DNA from: Chloroflexota bacterium
GTDB taxonomy: Bacteria > Chloroflexota > Chloroflexia > Chloroflexales > Kallotenuaceae
NCBI GenBank assembly: GCA_019240175.1
Contig: JAFAYS010000122.1
Coordinates: 1 to 6,265, forward strand
DNA: 6,265 bases
Direction: 5' to 3'
The translations under genes were made by a program, and so were the position numbers. Below are positions 1 through 6,265 of this stretch, in pieces. The notes beneath the pieces were generated by a model. That model ran no database searches. It had not been told where the DNA came from and worked only from the letters and a program-made list of their open reading frames with translations. How positions within the stretch are numbered: the stretch's first letter is position 1; each line of letters opens with the position of its first letter.

Positions 1-2132
<2,132 letters not shown>

Positions 2133-2145
2133 AAGGTTGAACCTT
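2133..2145 (-). promoter_or_regulatory. Perfect palindrome overlapping the acnA ribosome binding site
   Basis: AAGGTTGAACCTT is a perfect inverted repeat around one central base. It lies immediately upstream of the acnA ATG, and one arm contains the AAGG of the Shine-Dalgarno sequence. In RNA it could fold only as a 4-bp stem with a 5-nt loop. That is weak alone, but it could serve as a protein operator or a translational control site. The symmetry is direct observation; any function is inference. Confidence 0.35.
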
Positions 2146-2164
2146 TCTATATTTCTAAAGCGTC

Positions 2165-2180
2165 TGCTGGTTTTTCAGCA
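2165..2180 (-). promoter_or_regulatory. Small stem-loop in the acnA leader
   Basis: TGCTG (2165-2169) and CAGCA (2176-2180) form a 5-bp stem around a 6-nt loop, which reads AAAAAC in the minus-strand transcript. It falls inside the predicted leader, between the acnA promoter and the ribosome binding site. It is short and could be chance. Confidence 0.25.
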
Positions 2181-2204
2181 TACGCCGGTCCAAGAGCTGT
2201 CACT

Positions 2205-2233
2205 ATTATAGCCGCAATCGTAGGAATATTGAA
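2205..2233 (-). promoter_or_regulatory. Probable sigma-70-type promoter of acnA
   Basis: On the minus strand a perfect TATAAT lies at 2210-2205. A 17-nt spacer separates it from a weak -35, TTCAAT (2233-2228), which matches about three of the six consensus bases. The flanking DNA is AT-rich, unlike the coding sequence around it. Transcription would start near 2198, giving a leader of about 65 nt before the acnA ATG. The rest of the 135-bp gap (2133-2267) holds the leader structures listed separately and no gene. Confidence 0.5.
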
Positions 2234-2267
2234 AATAGATATCATTTCCATTTTCGATAGATAACAT

Positions 2268-3089
2268 CTATAGATCTTTCAAGACAGATTGAATCCGCTG
2301 CCGCGCTGCCTGAGCATAGTCCGGATCGATCTCAAAGCCGACGCAATCCATGCCATGCAGCAGGCCCGCCACCAGCTCAGTTCCGGAGCCGGCAAACGGC
2401 ACCAGCAGACGGCCACCGGGTCGCGCCGAGATCAGCAGCATACGCTGAGTCAAGCGCAGCGGCTTTTGCGTTGGATGCCCGCCGAACTTTCGCTCGGCTC
2501 TGGTTTTGTTGTTGGGAATATCCCACACGGTTCTGAGCTGCTTGCCGGGCGTTTTTAGAGCATCTTCGGGAAACTCGCGCGCCTTAACTTCCGCATAGTT
2601 GAAATAATACTCACGCCGATCGCCGCCGGTGTGCGCCCAAAGAATCGTCTCGTGGCTAGCCGTGAGCCGCCGCGCCGACAGGTTGGGAAAAGCATTGCGC
2701 TTGAACCAGACGACCTCGTTGATGATCTCTAGGCCCAGGATCTGGCAGGCCACGTTGACAATCCCGGAGTTGTGGTAAGTCGCGTGAATCCAGAGCGATC
2801 CGGTCGGCTTGACCAGCCGCTTCAGCTCGCACAGCCAGGCCAGCGTTAGCTCAAAGCCCGCGACGCCGCCCAGCCGATCCCAGGAGTGCGCCGCCATCTG
2901 CCACCCGCCGCCGAAGCCCGGCAGCGTATGCTCGCGATCCAGCCGCCAGCGCCCGCGTGTCGACGCGCCGTAGGGCGGATCGGCGATCGCGAGATCGAAC
3001 GAACTGTTGGGCAGCGCGCGCATCCCTGCGATCGCGTCGCCAAGCTCAAGCCGCACGCGCTCACCGATCATCTGGCTCTCGTCGCTCAC
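2268..3089 (-). CDS. Beta-class N6-adenine (or N4-cytosine) DNA methyltransferase, solitary
   Basis: The protein (273 residues) should transfer a methyl group from S-adenosylmethionine to a base in a specific DNA site. Motif order is permuted: catalytic motif IV ADPPYG lies at 36-41, the likely target-recognition region in the middle (about 130-200), then motif X-like HPTQKPLRL (205-213), SAM-binding motif I PFAGSGT (231-237) and motif II GFEIDP (251-256). This is the beta-class order of the N6_N4_Mtase family. DPPY favours N6-adenine over N4-cytosine (usually SPPY). The frame stays open upstream to 3359, but I start at GTG 3089 because GGAGG lies 6 nt before it and methyltransferase homology begins directly after; ATG at 3071 is an alternative. 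The stop is TAG at 2268-2270. No restriction endonuclease or specificity gene is nearby, so it looks like an orphan. Its target site cannot be read from the sequence. Confidence 0.9.
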   Translation of the reverse strand: MSDESQMIGERVRLELGDAIAGMRALPNSSFDLAIADPPYGASTRGRWRLDREHTLPGFGGGWQMAAHSWDRLGGVAGFELTLAWLCELKRLVKPTGSLWIHATYHNSGIVNVACQILGLEIINEVVWFKRNAFPNLSARRLTASHETILWAHTGGDRREYYFNYAEVKAREFPEDALKTPGKQLRTVWDIPNNKTRAERKFGGHPTQKPLRLTQRMLLISARPGGRLLVPFAGSGTELVAGLLHGMDCVGFEIDPDYAQAARQRIQSVLKDL

Positions 3090-3095
3090 GCTGGG

Positions 3096-3100
3096 CCTCC
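3096..3100 (-). promoter_or_regulatory. Ribosome binding site that fixes the methyltransferase GTG start
   Basis: Minus-strand GGAGG is separated by 6 nt from the GTG at 3089. It is the strongest Shine-Dalgarno match in the open frame. It supports a 273-residue protein rather than the 363-residue extension, whose extra 90 residues would run back through the hairpin at 3126-3156 into the sortase gene. Confidence 0.75.
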
Positions 3101-3116
3101 ATCGATCAGTGTAGCG

Positions 3117-3125
3117 AATATAACA
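3117..3125 (-). promoter_or_regulatory. Extended -10 promoter for the methyltransferase
   Basis: On the minus strand TG (3125-3124), one base, then TATATT (3122-3117) make an extended -10 element. I see no good -35 at 16-18 nt spacing, which extended -10 promoters can tolerate. A start near 3109 would leave a leader of about 20 nt containing the GGAGG. It abuts the hairpin at 3126-3156, which would separate it from sortase transcription. Confidence 0.45.
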
Positions 3126-3156
3126 CAGGGCAACCACCCAATGGATGATTGCCCTG
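3126..3156 (-). terminator. Strong hairpin after the sortase gene, probable terminator
   Basis: Arms 3126-3139 and 3143-3156 pair over 14 bp around a 3-nt loop (3140-3142). In the minus-strand RNA all 14 positions pair, two of them as G-U; in the plus-strand RNA those two would be C-A mismatches. The asymmetry says the structure is selected in minus-strand RNA, that is the sortase transcript, whose stop codon lies 28 nt upstream. The downstream run TGTTATATT is only moderately T-rich, so termination may be imperfect, or the hairpin may instead stabilise the 3' end. Confidence 0.6.
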
Positions 3157-3184
3157 ACTGAATGCGCTGGGTTGATGCGACGGC

Positions 3185-3964
3185 TTACTGCACCCGATCC
3201 GCGATCGTGATCAGGCGGTACTTCTTGGTCACCCCACCACCCGCAATCACGTTGTCGCCGATGCACGAGACCAGTGTAACCTGCTCTTTGCCGACTGGCA
3301 AGATATAGTTGACCTGATCCGGCGTGACCTGCACCGCCGTGCGGACTTTGTAGTGCCACTGCTGGCCGGTCTCGGTCGTCACGTAGATCGATGCGCCCGG
3401 CTGTAGCTCTTTGACGCGCGCAAACGGGGCCGGAGTCTTCGGCTGAGCTTTGAAGCGCAGCACGTGGCCCCAGAAGACGATATTCTCGCCCTGGCCGGGC
3501 ATGGCGCTGAGGTTATACCAGCCCACGTCATGCTTGGGCACGATCGGAATATTATTTTTGTCGAGGCCAACCGAGACCGGCGCGTAGTCGAGGTTGATCG
3601 CCGGGATCTGGATGCGCACCGGCTGCGAGGCGGTGGCCGCCACCGGCTGATCGACCGGATGCACAACCGCCGGCTCTTCCAGATGCGGCGTGTCGTTGGT
3701 ATCGGCGGCGACAACTGCGGGCGCGGCGGTTGGCGGAATCTCAGTCGGCGGAGGAACAACAGTCGGCTCTGCGGTGGGCACAGCTGACGGTATCGCGGTC
3801 GGCTCGGCAGTTGGCGGCAGCGCGGTCGGCTGCGATATCGCGGTTGCAGGAGCGGCTGTCATGTTCGCGCCGGCGATCGATTGCGAGCTTTCCGATGGAC
3901 TGCCACAGCCCACAAACAGCGCCGCCATCAAGACCAGCGTAGAGCAGATTGTTCGTATTCGCAT
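3185..3964 (-). CDS. Lipoprotein-type sortase (class F/E-like), cell-surface transpeptidase
   Basis: Sortases cleave a sorting signal in exported proteins and join them to the cell wall or to each other. The protein has 259 residues. Residues 1-19 look like a signal peptide (MRIRT, then a hydrophobic run) ending in FVGC with Cys20, a plausible though imperfect lipobox. Residues about 38-112 form a low-complexity Pro/Thr/Ala/Glu spacer with repeats such as PTAEPT. The sortase domain begins near RIQIPAINLD (117-126). The catalytic triad is visible: His167 in FWGHV, Cys234 in LVSCIG, and Arg250 in KKYRLITIA. Start ATG 3964 has AAGGAA upstream; the open frame extends to 4060 but only this start gives a signal peptide. 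The neighbours show no sortase substrate with a recognisable LPXTG-type tail. Family is secure; the class is less certain. Lipid anchoring instead of the usual N-terminal membrane helix is inference. Confidence 0.9.
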   Translation of the reverse strand: MRIRTICSTLVLMAALFVGCGSPSESSQSIAGANMTAAPATAISQPTALPPTAEPTAIPSAVPTAEPTVVPPPTEIPPTAAPAVVAADTNDTPHLEEPAVVHPVDQPVAATASQPVRIQIPAINLDYAPVSVGLDKNNIPIVPKHDVGWYNLSAMPGQGENIVFWGHVLRFKAQPKTPAPFARVKELQPGASIYVTTETGQQWHYKVRTAVQVTPDQVNYILPVGKEQVTLVSCIGDNVIAGGGVTKKYRLITIADRVQ

Positions 3965-3992
3965 GAGATTTCCTTGTTTCTCCCCAGACGAG

Positions 3993-4010
3993 CGGCATTG
4001 TACCATGCCG
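3993..4010 (-). promoter_or_regulatory. Candidate sortase promoter -10 embedded in an 18-bp near-palindrome
   Basis: TACAAT on the minus strand (4002-3997) is a good -10 candidate about 33 nt upstream of the sortase ATG, though no convincing -35 is present. It sits inside CGGCATTGTACCATGCCG, whose two halves are symmetrical except for one base pair. A dyad over a -10 is the usual position of a repressor operator. The match is visible; regulation is inference. Confidence 0.35.
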
Positions 4011-4024
4011 ATCTGTGGAAACCA

Positions 4025-4034
4025 CCGCCGGCGG
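4025..4034. other. GC-rich palindrome in the divergent intergenic region
   Basis: CCGCCGGCGG is a perfect 10-bp palindrome in the 198-bp gap between the divergent sortase and ygfZ genes. Such words arise readily in GC-rich DNA, so this is weak evidence for a binding site. Apart from this, the dyad at 3993-4010 and the -10 at 4136-4141, the gap shows no further clear element. Confidence 0.2.
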
Positions 4035-4135
4035 GTGCCATCTCGGATCGAACCAAACATCTACTCCGCAGCAGGATATTCCTCGCTTGCACCTCCTGAT
4101 CGTATATACCTAGAGCCAAAGTAGCCGTGCTTGTT

Positions 4136-4141
4136 TATAAT
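4136..4141 (+). promoter_or_regulatory. Perfect TATAAT -10 upstream of ygfZ
   Basis: TATAAT lies 21 nt before the ATG at 4163. I see no recognisable -35 at 16-18 nt spacing. Transcription would start near the AGGAGG (4148-4153), leaving a leader of about 15 nt, which is very short. It could be a real short-leader promoter or a chance hexamer. Confidence 0.35.
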
Positions 4142-4162
4142 ACCTTCAGGAGGTACTGTCCT

Positions 4163-5149
4163 ATGACTCAAGCAGTTTCATCGATCATCACAGCTGATGA
4201 AACGATTTACCGGGCGGCGCTTGAAAGCGTTGTCCGCTACGATACCAGTGCGCGTGGCCGTGTGCGACTAACCAATCGCGATCGCGCCGAGCTGCTGCAA
4301 CGCCTGACGACCAACGACCTTGTGCGGCTCACGCCGGGACAGGGCACGCGCACCGTGCTGATCAACAGCCACGCGCGCATCCTGGATCTGCTGACCGTCT
4401 ACGCGCTGCCCGAGCATCTGCTGGTCACGACCAGCCCCGGCCAGGGCGGCACGCTCGCGCGCTACTTGCAGGGCCGCATCTTCTTCCAGGACAAAGTCGC
4501 GGTCGAAGATTTGTCGGAGAGCACGATCCAGCTCGATCTTTACGGCCCCGAAGCTGCCGCGCTCATCCGCCAGGTCACCTCGGTCGATCCCACCGACTGG
4601 CCGCTGCATCATATTCAGGCGGCGTCGATCGACACAGCGCAGGTCTGGATCGCACGCACGCTGCCTATCGGCGGCAACGGCTTCAGCATCTTCGCCGAGC
4701 GCGGCGACGCCGAGATCGTGCAGCAGGCGTTTGCCGCAGCGCAGCCGCTCGACGCCGCGACCTTCGAGGTGCTGCGCATTGAGCAGGGCTATCCCGGCCC
4801 ACGGCATGAGCTTTCCACCGACTATATTCCGCTCGAAACCGGCCTCAACGACGCGGTGAGCTTCAGCAAAGGCTGCTACGTGGGGCAGGAAATTATCGCG
4901 CGGATGGATAGCCGCAACCGGCTGGCGAAGCGACTGATGGGCTTGCGCGCCGAGCAGCCGCTAGCGATCGGTAGCGCACTCCGGCACGAGGACAAAGAGG
5001 TCGGCTCGATCACCAGCGCCGCGCAGTCGCCGCGCTACGGCTCGCTTGGCCTGGCCTACATTCGCACGGCCCAGGCTGAGCCAGGCGCGCGGCTCCAAAC
5101 CACCGATGGCATTGGTGTCGAGCTGGTGGAGCTGCCGTTCGTGGGGTAA
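4163..5149 (+). CDS. ygfZ: YgfZ/IBA57-like folate-binding protein (GcvT-related), Fe-S enzyme maintenance
   Basis: Members of this family resemble the aminomethyltransferase GcvT. They bind tetrahydrofolate and help assemble or repair particular Fe-S enzymes (YgfZ supports MiaB in E. coli; IBA57 supports mitochondrial aconitase and lipoate synthase). The protein has 328 residues, close to the family norm. The signature KGCYVGQE lies at 236-243 with the conserved Cys238. Just before it is the usual stretch RIEQGYPGPRHEL (205-217) and DYIPLETGLNDAVSFSKG (220-237). The N-terminal part (about 20-110) has the GcvT-like RVRLTNRDRAELLQRLTTND segment. The start ATG 4163 is preceded by AGGAGG (4148-4153) with 9-nt spacing, which is preferred to the in-frame ATG at 4127. 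It is transcribed divergently from the sortase and appears monocistronic, followed by the repeat-rich gap. A true GcvT is unlikely because of the KGCYVGQE motif. Confidence 0.92.
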   Translation: MTQAVSSIITADETIYRAALESVVRYDTSARGRVRLTNRDRAELLQRLTTNDLVRLTPGQGTRTVLINSHARILDLLTVYALPEHLLVTTSPGQGGTLARYLQGRIFFQDKVAVEDLSESTIQLDLYGPEAAALIRQVTSVDPTDWPLHHIQAASIDTAQVWIARTLPIGGNGFSIFAERGDAEIVQQAFAAAQPLDAATFEVLRIEQGYPGPRHELSTDYIPLETGLNDAVSFSKGCYVGQEIIARMDSRNRLAKRLMGLRAEQPLAIGSALRHEDKEVGSITSAAQSPRYGSLGLAYIRTAQAEPGARLQTTDGIGVELVELPFVG

Positions 5150-5175
5150 GGCGATCATCCCCTGGCCTAATGGTA

Positions 5176-5196
5176 AACAAAGGAACAAGTGAACAA
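5176..5196 (+). repeat. Left arm of long-range inverted repeat
   Basis: This 21-bp arm is the reverse complement of 5491-5511 with 20 of 21 bases matching; the pair encloses 336 bp. It is built from GAACAA words: GAACAAGT (5183), GAACAAAT (5191) and GAACAAAA (5199) follow in 8-bp phase. I see no flanking target-site duplication, so a mobile-element reading is not supported. Confidence 0.7.
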
Positions 5197-5234
5197 ATGA
5201 ACAAAAAATAGCGTGATCATTTGTTTGCTTGTTC
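5183..5234 (+). repeat. Local inverted repeat downstream of ygfZ
   Basis: Arms 5183-5198 and 5219-5234 match as reverse complements at 14 of 16 positions, with a 20-nt loop (5199-5218). The hairpin would be AT-rich and lacks a T tract, so it is not a typical terminator, although it lies only 33 bp after the ygfZ stop and no better terminator is visible there. Confidence 0.5.
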
Positions 5235-5259
5235 TTGGTCTTGGCCCTCATCCCCCTCG

Positions 5260-5315
5260 CCCCTTTTCCCACCGTCACGGGTCCCTTTCCCGTTCCTGTG
5301 CGGCAGGAGAAGGGG
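5260..5315. repeat. REP-like extragenic palindrome
   Basis: CCCCTTTTCC (5260-5269) pairs with GGAGAAGGGG (5306-5315), nine Watson-Crick pairs and one wobble. A second small stem lies inside: ACGGG (5277-5281) with CCCGT (5289-5293). The edge word CCCTCATCCCCCTCGCCCC resembles C-rich palindromic repeats found scattered between genes in many GC-rich bacteria. Whether it recurs in this genome cannot be seen from one window. Confidence 0.5.
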
Positions 5316-5411
5316 GAAATTCTTTCTTTATTCGTTTGTTTTTCTGGTTTATCGGCTCTTTGATTCTAGCTTGCTGGTTCTTGTTTCCTGTAGTTCTTCC
5401 CCTTGTTCTCA

Positions 5412-5467
5412 GTTCTTGGTTCTTGGTTCTGTCCTTTTGGTTCTTGGTTCTAGGTTCTTGGTTCTCC
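5412..5467 (+). repeat. Tandem heptamer array, eight units of GTTCTTG type
   Basis: Eight 7-bp units run in perfect phase: GTTCTTG, GTTCTTG, GTTCTGT, CCTTTTG, GTTCTTG, GTTCTAG, GTTCTTG, GTTCTCC. Four are identical and one is badly degenerate yet keeps the spacing. Looser copies surround it (for example at 5231, 5376 and 5391), so the whole stretch 5320-5515 is pyrimidine-rich on the plus strand. It resembles the heptanucleotide short tandem repeats known from cyanobacteria. The open frames across it encode only Leu/Val/Phe/Trp/Ser low-complexity sequence and are not genes. Confidence 0.8.
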
Positions 5468-5490
5468 GTCCAGTTCTTTGTGCTTCCCCT

Positions 5491-5511
5491 TTGTTCCCTT
5501 GTTCCTTTGTT
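5491..5511 (-). repeat. Right arm of long-range inverted repeat
   Basis: Reverse complement of 5176-5196 at 20 of 21 positions. It is built from TTGTTCC words (5491, 5499, 5507). It ends 15 bp upstream of the mscS -10 element. Because both arms are low-complexity, the symmetry could come from independent spread of one repeat word in both orientations. Confidence 0.7.
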
Positions 5512-5523
5512 CCCGACAACCCA

Positions 5524-5532
5524 TGCTATACT
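5524..5532 (+). promoter_or_regulatory. Extended -10 promoter of the MscS gene
   Basis: TG, one base, then TATACT (5527-5532) form an extended -10. No good -35 is present at normal spacing, since that position falls in the TTGTTCC repeats. Transcription would start near 5539, leaving a leader of about 20 nt that carries AGGAGG (5548-5553). The architecture matches the methyltransferase promoter. Confidence 0.55.
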
Positions 5533-5558
5533 CCTTCGCTGTTGACGAGGAGGTATTC

Positions 5559-6265
5559 ATGAGCTTCTGGCAAGAAGCACTTTTCCAAGCGCAATGTAGC
5601 GGTGTTGAGTCAATCACGCAGTGCGTTGGCGAGCTGTCCATCAGCTGGCGCGACTCGGTCCTGAAGAACATTCCCAACATGGTTCAGGCGCTGATCGTGG
5701 TCGGGATCGCGTTCTTCATCGACGAGCGGGCACAGCGGGGCGTCGAGCGGATCGTCGGATTCCGCAAAGATCAGCGCGAGCTAGGGCGGCTGCTGGGGCG
5801 GATGGTGCGGATTGGCATTTTGGTGCTGGCGGCGCTGTACGTACTGTCGGTCTTCAGACAGACGCAGCTTGTCACCAGCTTTATCGCCAGCCTGGGCATC
5901 GCCGGCCTGGTGATCGCTTTTGCGCTCCAGGACATCACCAAAAACTTTGCGGCGGGCGTGCTGCTGCTGATTCTGCGCCCGTTTCGTCTCGACGATCGGA
6001 TCAAGGTCAAAGAGTTTGAGGGTACGGTTACCGATATTTCGCTGCGCGCGACCACGCTGCGCACCAGCGACGGCGAGGAAGTGCTGGTGCCTAACGCCGA
6101 CGTGTACAGCAGCCCGATCATCAACTTGACACGCCACCCGGCGCGGCGCTTCCATATCACGCTGACGCTTCCGGCCACCGCGCCGCTCGATCGCATACGC
6201 CAGCATCTAGAGCAGGCGATGCGCCACTTCGAAGAGGTGGAGAACGATCCGAAACCGCAGGTGGT
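5559..6265 (+). CDS. mscS: MscS-family small-conductance mechanosensitive channel (partial, C-terminus off the right edge)
   Basis: MscS channels open under membrane tension and release solutes during hypo-osmotic shock. The window holds 235 codons of the N-terminal part. ATG 5559 is preceded by AGGAGG with 5-nt spacing. Predicted membrane segments are TM1 about 39-54 (NMVQALIVVGIAFFID), TM2 about 83-99, and the pore helix TM3 about 104-140, with the Gly/Ala-rich face SLGIAGLVIAFALQD and then NFAAGVLLLILRPFRLDD. The beta domain follows, with the family signature GTVTDISLRATTLRT (155-169), DGEEVLVPN (171-179) and INLTR (188-192). The three-helix layout fits a canonical small MscS rather than the large MscK or MscM types. 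The C-terminal alpha/beta domain continues past the edge. It stands alone behind its own promoter, after a repeat-rich gap. Family confidence is very high; ion selectivity and gating are unknown. Confidence 0.95.
   Translation, partial: MSFWQEALFQAQCSGVESITQCVGELSISWRDSVLKNIPNMVQALIVVGIAFFIDERAQRGVERIVGFRKDQRELGRLLGRMVRIGILVLAALYVLSVFRQTQLVTSFIASLGIAGLVIAFALQDITKNFAAGVLLLILRPFRLDDRIKVKEFEGTVTDISLRATTLRTSDGEEVLVPNADVYSSPIINLTRHPARRFHITLTLPATAPLDRIRQHLEQAMRHFEEVENDPKPQV

Noticed and set aside
2257..2271. ATAGAT/ATCTAT stem-loop at the end of the methyltransferase gene as a terminator
   Set aside because: It is a 6-bp AT-only stem that overlaps the stop codon and has no T tract; too weak to call.
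3090..3359. N-terminal extension of the methyltransferase by 90 codons
   Set aside because: The extra sequence runs through a hairpin and into the sortase gene, has no methyltransferase homology, and the GTG at 3089 has a strong ribosome binding site.
3690..4124. A 144-codon plus-strand frame rich in Gly/Val/Ala repeats
   Set aside because: It is the antisense of the Pro/Thr/Ala/Glu spacer of the sortase; the repeats are explained by that spacer.
4268..4807. A 179-codon minus-strand open frame opposite ygfZ
   Set aside because: Overlaps a clearly recognised gene and has the low-complexity composition of an antisense frame.
5176..5511. CRISPR array or insertion sequence
   Set aside because: Repeats are 7-8 bp with no unique spacers of regular length, no transposase frame is present and no target-site duplication is visible.
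5213..5562. Two overlapping plus-strand open frames of about 110 codons with a hydrophobic, membrane-like translation
   Set aside because: They cross the heptamer repeats; the Leu/Val/Phe/Trp/Ser pattern comes from translating GTTCTTG units, and there is no ribosome binding site.
5771..6206. Two minus-strand open frames of 141 codons opposite mscS
   Set aside because: Both lie inside the recognised MscS coding sequence in antisense frames, and neither shows a motif.

Overview
The window is ordinary chromosomal DNA from a GC-rich bacterium (about 60% G+C by eye). It most resembles a Chloroflexota (Chloroflexia-type) genome. This is an inference from three things: a lipoprotein-type sortase with a long Pro/Thr/Ala/Glu-rich spacer, a long-form AcnA aconitase, and low-complexity repeats between genes. 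A high-GC Gram-positive is the main alternative. I found no plasmid, phage, IS element, CRISPR array, rRNA or tRNA.

Layout. Positions 1-2132 (minus) hold the first 710 codons of an AcnA-type aconitase; its C-terminal swivel domain lies beyond the left edge. An AT-rich 135-bp gap with the likely acn promoter follows. Positions 2268-3089 (minus) encode a permuted beta-class N6-adenine DNA methyltransferase with no restriction partner in view. A 95-bp gap holds a 14-bp-stem hairpin abutting an extended -10 promoter. Positions 3185-3964 (minus) encode a lipobox-bearing sortase. A divergent 198-bp gap separates it from 4163-5149 (plus), a YgfZ/IBA57-like folate-binding protein. A 409-bp noncoding stretch (5150-5558) is full of heptamer/octamer repeats and inverted repeats. 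From 5559 to the right edge (plus) runs the N-terminal part of an MscS-type mechanosensitive channel.

How the genes relate. They do not form one pathway. Each has its own start signal, and most have a visible -10 element close to the ribosome binding site, so they look like separate transcription units. The one functional thread is Fe-S metabolism: YgfZ/IBA57 proteins support Fe-S enzymes, and aconitase is a classic [4Fe-4S] enzyme. They are on opposite strands with two unrelated genes between them, so the link is suggestive only. The sortase and MscS channel are both envelope proteins but are not co-transcribed.

I do not see a convincing new multi-gene system. The most interesting material is noncoding: the repeat island at 5150-5558, the wobble-paired hairpin at 3126-3156, palindromes over the acn ribosome binding site and the sortase -10, and a marked excess of CGATCG/GATC words in a window that carries a solitary adenine methyltransferase.
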